Positions 18,356 through 26,446 of a stretch of 44,962 nucleotides of DNA are shown one piece after another (the stretch's first letter is position 1; the number at the start of each line of letters is the position of its first letter). The translations under genes and the position numbers were made by a program. Origin of the DNA: a virus. Where the stretch lies: positions 1 through 44,962 of the IMG/VR virus record IMGVR_UViG_3300042301_004089. The stretch is one strand, 5' to 3'. The notes beneath the pieces are model-generated. The model was not told the DNA's origin, did not search any database, and was given only the letters and a program-made list of their open reading frames with translations.

Positions 18356-19128
18356 TGCCAATAATCCTTAATCCAATTGTCTGTACAGTCGTGTATGGTA
18401 TCGTTTAATTTAGCTCCAGCAAAATGCACAATTTTTAAAACACTATTAGGTTTATATAATATCATATGATCTTGATTAAATAGTTGCATATATTTTTGAC
18501 TGTACATTAAATTTGCATCTTTATCATTCGTATATTTACAAATCCATTCTCCAGGCATGTGAGTAATTTTAATATTATTTTCAACACACGTATCTTCTAC
18601 AAAATTTTGTTCACCATAATATTTAAAGTGTACAGTTCCATTATTGAAGTAATGTGTTTGCCATTTTTCAATACTTTTGGGGCTCTGGCTAAATTTGTCC
18701 CAAACACACTTCAATGAACCAGATTTAAATTTATACCAGCCACCATTTAGTTTTACAGTATTGCCTTTATTGGTATCTCCTATTTTCCACCATTTTTTAT
18801 AAGATATTAATTCATTTTCACCTACAGGCCAATTAATCATTTCGTCTATATTATTTACTATAATCTGGTCAATATCTAACACTATAATTTCATCACCTGG
18901 CTTTTGATTACCAAACAAAGGACTAAAAAATTTTAACTTATGCCAATGTAATTTTATTTCTGAATTTTCTGGTAACTTTATTACTCGGTCGGCTTCTATT
19001 TCGTCTGTATCACTATAACATGTAAACTCAAATTGTCCACTATAGTATTTTTTTAAAGCTCTATATAAATTTGTAACGTATTTTGGTTCATATTTGCCTT
19101 TAAAATATACTGTAAAAATTTTAATCAT
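18352..19128 (-). CDS. Glycosyltransferase-like protein (DxD), 258 aa
   Basis: ATG at 19128 shares one base with the preceding stop (TAATG on the minus strand). The N-terminus (MIKIFTVYFKGKYEPKYVTN) and the strand EIIVLDIDQIIV with D85-I-D87 fit a GT-A fold. KLHWHKLKFFSP precedes it as the usual donor-binding loop and helix, and a C-terminal HFAGAK (near 238) resembles the metal-binding His motif of GT8-like enzymes. It is the middle gene of a three-gene minus-strand operon. Donor and acceptor cannot be inferred. Confidence 0.7.
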   Translation of the reverse strand: MIKIFTVYFKGKYEPKYVTNLYRALKKYYSGQFEFTCYSDTDEIEADRVIKLPENSEIKLHWHKLKFFSPLFGNQKPGDEIIVLDIDQIIVNNIDEMINWPVGENELISYKKWWKIGDTNKGNTVKLNGGWYKFKSGSLKCVWDKFSQSPKSIEKWQTHYFNNGTVHFKYYGEQNFVEDTCVENNIKITHMPGEWICKYTNDKDANLMYSQKYMQLFNQDHMILYKPNSVLKIVHFAGAKLNDTIHDCTDNWIKDYWQ

Positions 19129-19736
19129 TATGTAAAAATTACCATATGTCTATTGTATTTTTTTAAGTCTATAGAACCTTTATAAAGCAATTTTGTATAA
19201 CTGTATTCAGATAAAAACTCATCAACGGTATTTTTACAGTTAATATGTTGACTAACCTTTTTATAGTTATTGGACTGTAAAACAACGATACTATCTTTTT
19301 TTTTGTTTATTAAAAACTTATTGATATTTTGTTGAGGAATATGTTCACACGAAGTGCATATAATAATATCATAATCTTTACAATCAAAATCTATAATGTC
19401 TTTAACTTCAAAGTTAATATTTGATTTAGAATTAAATATTTCTCCTACATCTTTACATAGTGGATTTTTATCAAAAGAAGTGATAGTATTATCTGTTAAT
19501 TTTCTTAAATCTAAACCTAATGTGCAATACCATCCAGCTGCAACACATATTTTAGGATTACTTTTTAAATTTATAACTGATTTTAGATTTTCTATTAACC
19601 ATTTTTTACATTTTAATTGATTATCATTTACTGAATTTATTATATCTTTTACCGTATCTTGGTATAAAAATAAATCTTCAAACTTACGTAATTTTGATAG
19701 TTTCTTAATGGTTATCAATGCATTTTTTAATTTCAT
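19128..19736 (-). CDS. SAM-dependent methyltransferase-like protein
   Basis: A 202-aa protein, first gene of the three-gene operon. After a helical N-terminus of about 60 residues comes ICVAAGWYCTLG (63-74), a motif-I-like Gly-rich loop; SFDKNP (87-92), whose acidic residue would hold the SAM ribose; and DIIICTSCEH (123-132), a motif-IV-like strand and active-site loop. This fits a class I Rossmann-fold methyltransferase. The motif I variant (AAGWY instead of GxGxG) makes the call tentative. With two glycosyltransferase-like neighbours it may make or cap a glycan. Confidence 0.55.
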   Translation of the reverse strand: MKLKNALITIKKLSKLRKFEDLFLYQDTVKDIINSVNDNQLKCKKWLIENLKSVINLKSNPKICVAAGWYCTLGLDLRKLTDNTITSFDKNPLCKDVGEIFNSKSNINFEVKDIIDFDCKDYDIIICTSCEHIPQQNINKFLINKKKDSIVVLQSNNYKKVSQHINCKNTVDEFLSEYSYTKLLYKGSIDLKKYNRHMVIFT

Positions 19737-19747
19737 AAAGTATGGTA

Positions 19748-19755
19748 TATTTATG
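19748..19755 (-). promoter_or_regulatory. Late promoter variant CATAAATA
   Basis: On the minus strand CATAAATA ends 11 bases before the ATG at 19736 and faces away from the plus-strand TATAAATA at 19769. The same one-base variant occurs at two other operon starts in this window (25602-25609 and 27154-27161). Confidence 0.5.
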
Positions 19756-19768
19756 CACGTAAAACCAT

Positions 19769-19776
19769 TATAAATA
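19769..19776 (+). promoter_or_regulatory. T4-type late promoter box TATAAATA
   Basis: Exact TATAAATA ending 5 bases before the ATG at 19782. With the minus-strand box at 19748-19755 it makes a divergent promoter pair in a 45-base gap. Confidence 0.75.
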
Positions 19777-19781
19777 CATAT

Positions 19782-20093
19782 ATGGCATATCTAGTACAAA
19801 GAACCTCTACAAGACCAAATACTAATGTGAAATTTTTTCAAGGTATGTATCCTGAAGATATTGTTATAGCAAAACAAATTGTTATTAGATTTTTAGGAGA
19901 AGGAAAACTTTTGTCTGAATCATCATCCGTTTCAAATGATAAACTTACATACAGTTATTCTGCTTTATGGTCATCATTAGCTGCTCACGAAGAATTTTTA
20001 GCAGATGAAACTTTAAAGGCTATATGGGAAAAAAGAAAAAGTTATAACATTGCTAATGGTATTACTGTTAACATCACTAAATCAATAACTTAA
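19782..20093 (+). CDS. Hypothetical late protein, 103 aa
   Basis: A lone plus-strand gene between two minus-strand accessory operons, with its own late promoter 5 bases upstream. The product begins MAYLVQRTSTRPNTNVKFFQ, has a helical centre (EDIVIAKQIVIRFLGEG) and a helix AHEEFLADETLKAIWEKR before a beta-like tail. It looks like a small virion or assembly protein and is probably part of the backbone around which the accessory islands inserted. Its stop abuts the end of the convergent cupin gene with no gap. I do not recognise the family. Confidence 0.65.
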   Translation: MAYLVQRTSTRPNTNVKFFQGMYPEDIVIAKQIVIRFLGEGKLLSESSSVSNDKLTYSYSALWSSLAAHEEFLADETLKAIWEKRKSYNIANGITVNITKSIT

Positions 20094-20771
20094 TTATTTT
20101 AAATAAGTTCTATTTAACATTGAATGGTTGTGGTCGGTAGGACCCCAATCTCCGTCTGGATGAAACGCAATAATTTTCATACTCTTATTAAAAGTTTTAA
20201 ATCTATGTTTCTGCATCTTAGGTAAACAAAACACAACACCTTTTTTTAATTCTAGGTGTTTTTCTTCTGTAGAATTTTCAAAATAATCTGACTGGCCTTC
20301 ACCATCAATTACAACTCCTAATCTATAACTAGGATGTATATGAAATGTTTGGTCTATTTTTTCAGGGAAAAATAAATAGTTTAAAGAAGGATCGCCTAGT
20401 CTAGGAGGATATATTATTAAACTATCTGAACATCCATCTATATAAACTAAACGGCCTGTTTCTTCTAATGGCCCTCCAACTTGGTTTTGTCCTTTAAAAC
20501 CTAATCTTTCTATTAAACAAAAATTTGTTTCTCCAAAGTAGTCTATATTAAAATAATCGGAACCAGGTAATGCAGTAAAACAAAAATACTGTCCTGCAGT
20601 GGCCGTGAGATTAGCAGCTTGTACTGTTCCTTCAAAAACATAACCATAGAACGTTGAAGATACTGATAGTGATTTAAGATTGCCTCCGTTTTGAACTTTA
20701 ATGTTATGTATTTTGCCAGGATAAATGTCTTGCAATAAATCTAATGTCTTATTTTCTTCTACTATTTTCAT
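20094..20771 (-). CDS. Cupin-fold protein, possible bicupin
   Basis: A TTG at 20786 gives five more residues, but ATG at 20771 is preferred; it leaves an 11-base gap after the PP-loop gene. The 225-aa product has two beta-barrel-like halves. The second carries FHIHPSYRLGVVIDGEG, with H144-x-H146 as cupin motif 1, and GVVFCLPKMQKHRF with H189 as motif 2, plus a His-rich FHPDGDWGPTDHNH near the end. The motif 1 histidines, H189 and nearby acidic residues could bind Fe, Mn or Zn. The first half lacks these histidines. It ends the six-gene minus-strand operon; it may be an isomerase, dioxygenase or binding protein. Confidence 0.7.
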   Translation of the reverse strand: MKIVEENKTLDLLQDIYPGKIHNIKVQNGGNLKSLSVSSTFYGYVFEGTVQAANLTATAGQYFCFTALPGSDYFNIDYFGETNFCLIERLGFKGQNQVGGPLEETGRLVYIDGCSDSLIIYPPRLGDPSLNYLFFPEKIDQTFHIHPSYRLGVVIDGEGQSDYFENSTEEKHLELKKGVVFCLPKMQKHRFKTFNKSMKIIAFHPDGDWGPTDHNHSMLNRTYLK

Positions 20772-20782
20772 ATACTTATTTA

Positions 20783-21931
20783 TCAAACAAAACTGTTGTT
20801 ATTCTCCCATATATCATTTGGATATTTTTCATTATGAAATTTAAAGTCAGAAGTAATAGCTTTAGCACTAGGTGCCATTTTAATTATCTTCATAAGACTT
20901 CCTATTTTTAATTTTGTTTTTCTGTATTCTTCATCTTTATGGTAATCGTTTATAATATCTTTAGCTACATATTTGTAACTTTCCCATGTGTCTTTAATTA
21001 GTTTATCTGGATTATTCATACACCAAAGTTGCATTTCAGTTGTATTAAAAAATGTAAAATAGTTTTCTTCAGGTTTAATGGTAGATTGAAAACGTGTGCT
21101 TGTGTAGGCAAGTGTCCTAGTATAAACAGACTGCCATTTTAAGGTAAAATTTAACCACCAAAAATAATGATAGACTGTATTAATTTCTATAGGTGAGGAG
21201 TTTACAACTACGTTTAAAGGAGTTATTATTTTGTCTATAGTAAGTTTGTCTGCATTATTTAATACTCTATCTTGAAAAACGCTGTATGCAAATAAATCAA
21301 AAATTTTTTCATAAGTAGGGTATGAGAATAGGTAGTCTTTACCTTTTCTTTCTATAACTTTTTGACATACAGCTGAACCAAACAATTGGTCACCACTTTC
21401 TCCGCTTACAAGAATGTAATTTTTATGGCCCAAGTAATTATAAAAATCATAACTACTTTCCAATATGCATTTTTTTAATATATGTTCTTTATAAAAAGAT
21501 TTGTTTTCTAAAATACTTTCAATACTAAGTAAGACAACTACATTTTCTTTTAATTCTTTAGGTGTTGCTATCTTCAGCAAACTTACCATAATAAGAGTAC
21601 TATCAATACCTCCACTATACATTATGGCCAATTTTTTATTATTTTCTTTTGCTTTATTTAAAAGGTTACGAGCTCTTGATTGACATAATTCATCCAAATT
21701 TAAATTAACTTTTTTAAATTCGGGCATTTCACACTGCGGCAGTATTGATGTTTTTAAAGGTGTATTAATATTTCTTGTTCTATCTATTAATGAAAAATTA
21801 GCTGTAAAAAATCCAAACATGTGTCTAAAAATTTCAAAACCTGGTTTAGATTTATATTCATTATATGATATTCCATGTTTGGCGTGAAACATGTCAACAC
21901 TATTATACCATATTAAATTAGAGTTTTGCAT
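20783..21931 (-). CDS. Asparagine-synthetase-like PP-loop protein without glutaminase domain
   Basis: A 382-aa protein. KLAIMYSGGIDSTLIM contains the ATP-pyrophosphatase PP-loop SGGIDST at 106-112, and VSGESGDQLFGS (about 174-185) matches the second conserved motif of asparagine synthetases (GxGxDELFGG). The N-terminal Cys-nucleophile glutaminase domain of AsnB is absent: only about 100 unrelated residues precede the PP-loop. Such proteins activate a carboxylate as an acyl-adenylate and join it to an amine, as in asparagine synthetase, beta-lactam synthetase and lasso-peptide cyclases. The substrate is unknown. It overlaps the preceding gene by 14 bases and shares the operon with a second PP-loop protein. 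Confidence 0.8.
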   Translation of the reverse strand: MQNSNLIWYNSVDMFHAKHGISYNEYKSKPGFEIFRHMFGFFTANFSLIDRTRNINTPLKTSILPQCEMPEFKKVNLNLDELCQSRARNLLNKAKENNKKLAIMYSGGIDSTLIMVSLLKIATPKELKENVVVLLSIESILENKSFYKEHILKKCILESSYDFYNYLGHKNYILVSGESGDQLFGSAVCQKVIERKGKDYLFSYPTYEKIFDLFAYSVFQDRVLNNADKLTIDKIITPLNVVVNSSPIEINTVYHYFWWLNFTLKWQSVYTRTLAYTSTRFQSTIKPEENYFTFFNTTEMQLWCMNNPDKLIKDTWESYKYVAKDIINDYHKDEEYRKTKLKIGSLMKIIKMAPSAKAITSDFKFHNEKYPNDIWENNNSFV

Positions 21932-22628
21932 AAATTATACTTTCAGCTTTAAACTGACTTACTATTGGTTTTATTTTTGTAATATCACTACAGTCTTGTA
22001 TAATTTTTTTAAATTTTATTCTTAATCTTTCTGTGTTTAATAAAAAAGATTTAAAAAACTTGTGTTGTAATACTATTTCTTTTGATGCTGTTTGTAAATC
22101 TATATTCATAATTTTTGCATAATCTGATACAAAAGGCCAATTATTATCTTCATCTAAATCAATATTCTTTTCAACTATTTCTTTTGCTTCTCTATATTTT
22201 AAATCATAAATTACATCTTGATAAATTATAGCATTTAACACTGTTCGTCTATAGTGATTAATATTACCATTTAATATATCTAAAGCTGCTCCTTTTTCTA
22301 TCATTAAATTATAGTAATAAAGTTCGTTAAATGTGAATTCTTTTTCTTTCTTAACATAATTTTCTCTTTCACAATAAAACAAATATGGTTCTAAAGAATT
22401 TATACTTTGTGAATTATTTGTTTCGTTAAAGTTGATGGAGTGCCTAACAAAACAATTACTACTTACATCTAATAATGAATTTATCGTTTCTGTCCATACA
22501 GAACAAACCACAACTCTAAGGTCTGAATGGCTTGCTAAAATATGAACGTTTGGCCCATTTTTTTTTATAATAGTTTTATATGCTACAGATGTATAATCAA
22601 TTTGTTTTTTAAATTCTTCTAACGTCAT
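21918..22628 (-). CDS. Hypothetical protein within the PP-loop operon
   Basis: A 236-aa product starting MTLEEFKKQIDYTSVAYKTI. There is a beta-rich N-terminal half (NVHILASHSDLRVVVCSVW) and a helical C-terminal half with many Lys, Ile and Asp residues. No catalytic motif or signal peptide is visible. The ATG overlaps the stop of the upstream oxygenase-like gene by four bases (ATGA), and its end overlaps the PP-loop gene by 14 bases, so it is translated with both. It might be a dedicated partner of the PP-loop protein, but that rests on context only. Confidence 0.55.
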   Translation of the reverse strand: MTLEEFKKQIDYTSVAYKTIIKKNGPNVHILASHSDLRVVVCSVWTETINSLLDVSSNCFVRHSINFNETNNSQSINSLEPYLFYCERENYVKKEKEFTFNELYYYNLMIEKGAALDILNGNINHYRRTVLNAIIYQDVIYDLKYREAKEIVEKNIDLDEDNNWPFVSDYAKIMNIDLQTASKEIVLQHKFFKSFLLNTERLRIKFKKIIQDCSDITKIKPIVSQFKAESIIYAKL

Positions 22629-23383
22629 AAATTGTTTGTTTCATATAATGGTTTAAATATTTCTAGTGCATGTTCCCATGATTTAAAAGAATCAGGATGA
22701 AATCTAATACTAATAGCAAATCTTAATTTATTTTCAGAAGCATAACTTATACTATGAGGTATATCTGTTCTAACTAATGTTGCTTTTTGATTATCTATTA
22801 GTTTTTTTTCTAACAAATCAAAGTGTTCAAAAGGATTATCGAAATATTTAGACCTACCTTCAAAATGAACTCCACTTAATTTTCGTAAAACAGGATCTTC
22901 TGTTTCTCTTTTACCTGGATATAATTCTTTAAGGTTTTTACTTTTCCACCAATGAAAATATTGAAAGCCTGTTTCTATTTCAGAATTGATGCCGCATACA
23001 TAAGGTTTCCAAAAATTTGATTTTTCGTCAAAATATATATCACTGTGTATTAATGAATCGGATAATCCTCTATTAGCTAATACCCTTTTGTTTTCATTAA
23101 ATTTTTTGATTTTACCAAAAAGTATAATCGTATAAACCTTTAATGATAGTTTTTCAAATTGTTCTATTACAGAAGCGTTTAAAACATCCATAGGATTTTT
23201 AAATATATAATAGGAATCAAAGTCTGATTTGTCTATAAACATATTTAAAATTTCATCATATTCATCTTTTTGTAAATTTATACTATTACTATTTGAAAGG
23301 CTATTTGATAATTTCTTAAACAATGTTATTGTTTTTTCATTTAACAGTGGCAATTCTAAATTTAAATATTGACTATGTTTCAT
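22625..23383 (-). CDS. Fe(II)/2-oxoglutarate oxygenase-like protein, 252 aa
   Basis: The C-terminal half shows the order of a double-stranded beta-helix oxygenase: H113-S-D115 in SLIHSDIYFD, a beta-rich middle with FQYFHWWKSKNLKE, a distal H210 in RTDIPHSISY, and R221/R227 in KLRFAISIRFHP as candidates for binding the 2-oxoglutarate carboxylate. The first 90 residues are helical. This family pattern usually means hydroxylation of an amino acid, peptide or small metabolite. It lies between the two PP-loop genes, sharing one base with the upstream one. Assignment rests on motif order, not overall similarity. Confidence 0.6.
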   Translation of the reverse strand: MKHSQYLNLELPLLNEKTITLFKKLSNSLSNSNSINLQKDEYDEILNMFIDKSDFDSYYIFKNPMDVLNASVIEQFEKLSLKVYTIILFGKIKKFNENKRVLANRGLSDSLIHSDIYFDEKSNFWKPYVCGINSEIETGFQYFHWWKSKNLKELYPGKRETEDPVLRKLSGVHFEGRSKYFDNPFEHFDLLEKKLIDNQKATLVRTDIPHSISYASENKLRFAISIRFHPDSFKSWEHALEIFKPLYETNNL

Positions 23384-24405
23384 TATATCGGTTGGTTAAT
23401 ACTATCTTGTTGTAAAGAACATGGATTGGTAATGAAAGGAGATAAGTTTTTAGGCATTTCATTTATTTCGTTATTCATGTATTTAATAATATCTGTAACT
23501 TTACTCCAATATTCATATTCATATATACCATTAGTTTCTCTTAATTTTTTTCTAACAATTCTATCTAAACCATAAAGCAACTCAAAACCTGTAGATTTTT
23601 GTCTTGTTATTAATTCAGGCCAATATTTTTTACACATATCAAATTTTGAACTTAAATTACTTAATTTATCTTTTATTTTATTGTTATGTAATTCTGTTGA
23701 CTTTGGATCTGTTAATATAGACATCATTAATTCTGGTGTATATTGGAAAAAAGCAGGTACGGCTGGACGGTTTTGTTTAAATGCATATCTATACCAAGCG
23801 GCAAATTTTTCTCTTTCGACTAAAACCCAATCAACGTTAGTATAAACTCTAGCAGATTTATTCCATTGTTTTTGTTCTGCTATATCAACTCTAACTGTGT
23901 AACAATCTCCACTTCCTAATATAGGTAGACCATCTAATTTATTCATTAACCACATATGAGTTAATATTTGGGGGCTAACTGCTTTACTAATGTCCGAGTA
24001 CTGTAAATATTCTCCGCTTTTCCAAAAATTTTCTACATCTAATTTATGTATTATGGGAGTTATATTTAAATTATTACAAATAGATTTAGCGAACGAAACG
24101 TCATAAGCATTTAAAAAATTATCAAATTCAATTATATTTACATTAATAGGAACCTTTGTTTCTACAAAAGAACGTAATACTATTTCACTATCTATTCCTC
24201 CTGAAAACAATATATCTATCGGTAAACCTTCTCTTTGTTCCCAAATAATAGATGCTGCTTTTATACATTCATCTCTAAAATTTAAATTAGTTCTTTGACA
24301 GCGTCCATATATAACTGACCAGTTATCCTCAATTGAGGTTTTGTCAACGAACCAGTTGCCGTTATATCCAAATTTAAAATGATTATCTTTAGTGTATTGA
24401 TACAT
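23383..24405 (-). CDS. Second asparagine-synthetase-like PP-loop protein
   Basis: A 340-aa protein with LPIDILFSGGIDSEIVLRSF, the PP-loop SGGIDSE at 68-74, and ILGSGDCY (about 163-169), a shortened counterpart of the second synthetase motif. Again there is no glutaminase domain: about 65 residues precede the PP-loop. It differs clearly from the 382-aa PP-loop protein in the same operon, so the two are not a recent duplication and may act on different substrates or as a pair. Likely reaction: ATP-dependent activation of a carboxylate or carbonyl. It starts one base after the GNAT gene. Confidence 0.75.
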   Translation of the reverse strand: MYQYTKDNHFKFGYNGNWFVDKTSIEDNWSVIYGRCQRTNLNFRDECIKAASIIWEQREGLPIDILFSGGIDSEIVLRSFVETKVPINVNIIEFDNFLNAYDVSFAKSICNNLNITPIIHKLDVENFWKSGEYLQYSDISKAVSPQILTHMWLMNKLDGLPILGSGDCYTVRVDIAEQKQWNKSARVYTNVDWVLVEREKFAAWYRYAFKQNRPAVPAFFQYTPELMMSILTDPKSTELHNNKIKDKLSNLSSKFDMCKKYWPELITRQKSTGFELLYGLDRIVRKKLRETNGIYEYEYWSKVTDIIKYMNNEINEMPKNLSPFITNPCSLQQDSINQPI

Positions 24406-24406
24406 A

Positions 24407-25582
24407 TTAACTTATAAATTTAATTCTTCTTTTTATATAACTCCAATGTTGTGCAAAAATATTTTGTTCTTTATGAAATTTTAAAGGAGGCATTGTCTTT
24501 ATTAACTTCCATCCTATACTTTCGTATCTGTTATCACCAGGTGTCACAGCAACAATATGTGCTGTATTATCTTCACACCATTTGTTATTGTTTATGTAAT
24601 TTAATTTAAAATTCCATAAAGCATTCCATACACCTTGTTTTCTAAAATCTTTGTGTGTCCAAGAACATCTATGGTATACTGTTAATTCGTTTGTTTCATC
24701 ACTTATGTATTTCGCCATAGCTATTGTGCCTACTAATTTTTTATTAATATAAGCACAAAAATATTTATGCTCTCCATTTTTAACACAATCCTTATAATTA
24801 TCAGGATTAAGCATTACATCATCATCTTTTAGTAATGTTTCGTATTGCATTAAATTATCTAAAGTTGTTTCTTCTATTTTTATTCTTTTTCCTACATACT
24901 TTTCTTCGTCTTTTAATTCCTTGTATTGTAGTGGAACAAAATCTTCTTTTAACAATCCTTTATCTTTATAATAATTATGTAATAACTCTGGTTTTAATAC
25001 GGCCATTTTAATACTTAGTTTTGCATTTGCACCATTATTGCCGACCATATTTTTTTGATATTGATATATTGGTTGATCTCCTACACCATACATACTGTCT
25101 ATAAAAACATGGTATCTTCTAAAGGCATAACAATTTTTATACCATTGTTCTTCTCTAAAGTTCCAACCTCTTGTTTCAGAAATCCAATACCACTGAAAGT
25201 AATTTTTTGTTTCGGCAAACTCTACACAATAATCAATACATTTAGCTAGTCCCATAGATTCAACATTATAGAGATTACTTAAACCTACACGCACAACCAT
25301 ATTACCAATATAATAAGAAGGCCGTGTACTGTCAAAATATTGTGTTACTACTGATATTAAATTTTTATTATCGTCAAAAGCACCTAAACTTTGTCCTAGC
25401 CCCGATAAATTGTTTTGTTTTTCTATGCCTATAGATAAAGCACCATATCTCTTTACTATTCTATCTATTAAGGTTTGATTGTGTTCTGATTCTGGTCTTT
25501 TTAATTTGACTTTACTCCATCTGGAATTTACCAAATCGGAAACTTGTTCAATATCAGTTATGTTTAATCGTCTAATAATCAT
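24407..25582 (-). CDS. GNAT acetyltransferase-like protein, possibly two domains
   Basis: A 391-aa protein, first gene of the six-gene minus-strand operon. The start MIIRRLNITDIEQVSDLVNS is a typical GNAT beginning, followed by a strand-rich first half. The second half ends in VYHRCSWTHKDFRKQGVWNA, where RKQGVWNALW (314-323) resembles the acetyl-CoA pyrophosphate loop (Q/RxxGxG/A), then a helix and the VAVTPGDNRYESIGWKLIK strand common near GNAT C-termini. Single GNAT domains are about 150-180 aa, so two tandem domains are plausible, the first probably degenerate. It should acylate an amine; substrate unknown. Confidence 0.65.
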   Translation of the reverse strand: MIIRRLNITDIEQVSDLVNSRWSKVKLKRPESEHNQTLIDRIVKRYGALSIGIEKQNNLSGLGQSLGAFDDNKNLISVVTQYFDSTRPSYYIGNMVVRVGLSNLYNVESMGLAKCIDYCVEFAETKNYFQWYWISETRGWNFREEQWYKNCYAFRRYHVFIDSMYGVGDQPIYQYQKNMVGNNGANAKLSIKMAVLKPELLHNYYKDKGLLKEDFVPLQYKELKDEEKYVGKRIKIEETTLDNLMQYETLLKDDDVMLNPDNYKDCVKNGEHKYFCAYINKKLVGTIAMAKYISDETNELTVYHRCSWTHKDFRKQGVWNALWNFKLNYINNNKWCEDNTAHIVAVTPGDNRYESIGWKLIKTMPPLKFHKEQNIFAQHWSYIKRRIKFIS

Positions 25583-25584
25583 AT

Positions 25585-25592
25585 TATAAATA
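25585..25592 (+). promoter_or_regulatory. T4-type late promoter box TATAAATA
   Basis: Exact TATAAATA 14 bases before the ATG at 25607, inside the 24-base gap between divergent genes. Confidence 0.7.
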
Positions 25593-25601
25593 GTATTACT
25601 A

Positions 25602-25609
25602 TATTTATG
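25602..25609 (-). promoter_or_regulatory. Late promoter variant CATAAATA
   Basis: Minus-strand CATAAATA ending 19 bases before the ATG at 25582. It overlaps the first codon of the plus-strand gene, so the two divergent promoters are interleaved. It would drive the six-gene operon down to 20094. Confidence 0.45.
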
Positions 25610-26446
25610 ATGGATAAAAAAGAAAAATTTTTAAAAAAATTAGTTCAAATACCACATTTAAACTTAACACAATATATAAAAAAAGTCAAGCTAAATGAGA
25701 TGTTATCTGATTTGCAACAGTTCAAAAACACTGATTATTTACCTTATCAGACTGCAACAAAGAATAAAGAGTTCTTTGATTTTTTAGCTAAAAATTGGCA
25801 AGGCATGTGTTTAATTGATAGTGTTAAAAATGGTAAACAGTTTATGGACTACACCACAAACACATTGAATGATGAGAAGTTAGAGTTTAATTTTAACGAA
25901 TATGGTAGACCTATTTTTTTACCCACTGACGTTGGTAAGTTATGTCCTAACATATTAGAATATTGTTACAACATTGTAAAGAGTCCTAAAAGAACCAGAT
26001 TAAGTAGATTGGTGCCTCAAGGCCATTTTCATTGGCATAGTCATAAAGTTTTATCACAGGCGGGCGTGGCAAATACTAAATTTGTAAGTGGTAAATATTC
26101 AAACACAGTTATAATGCATATAGTTTTAAAAACTAATTCTAAGTGTTGGATGGGAGTTAGTAATCAACATCCATTTGGTGGTCATCCTTACGAAATATAT
26201 AAAGAACATTACGGATTAGGAGAAGTATGGATATTAAATGGTGACTACTATCATAATGTTTTTAATGGTAGTGATGAAGAAAGAGACCATATAATGTTAT
26301 ATGCAGATCCTTTTGATAAAAATTTATATGACGTATTAGAACAGTGTGTAGAAGAATACAACGGCCCACTTTTAACTGATGATATTATACCTCAAAGAAT
26401 ACATGGTGAGTTAAAATTAAACTTAGAAACTGGACTAAAATTATAA
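25607..26446 (+). CDS. Aspartyl/asparaginyl hydroxylase-like oxygenase
   Basis: A 279-aa protein. RLSRLVPQGHFHWHSH carries a cluster of four histidines (H140, H142, H144, H146); it is followed by MHIVLKTNSKCWMGV (H171), a GEVWILNGDYYHNVFN strand pair with distal H216, and R226. This arrangement fits the cupin/double-stranded beta-helix fold of aspartyl/asparaginyl beta-hydroxylases, Fe(II)/2-oxoglutarate enzymes. The first 120 residues are helical. A second ATG lies one codon after the first. It ends with no gap against the convergent oxygenase-like gene. Hydroxylase activity is inferred. Confidence 0.65.
   Translation: MMDKKEKFLKKLVQIPHLNLTQYIKKVKLNEMLSDLQQFKNTDYLPYQTATKNKEFFDFLAKNWQGMCLIDSVKNGKQFMDYTTNTLNDEKLEFNFNEYGRPIFLPTDVGKLCPNILEYCYNIVKSPKRTRLSRLVPQGHFHWHSHKVLSQAGVANTKFVSGKYSNTVIMHIVLKTNSKCWMGVSNQHPFGGHPYEIYKEHYGLGEVWILNGDYYHNVFNGSDEERDHIMLYADPFDKNLYDVLEQCVEEYNGPLLTDDIIPQRIHGELKLNLETGLKL

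Noticed and set aside
20772-20786. TTG 20786 as the start of the cupin gene
   Set aside because: It would add five residues and overlap the upstream gene; ATG 20771 is five codons in and more usual.
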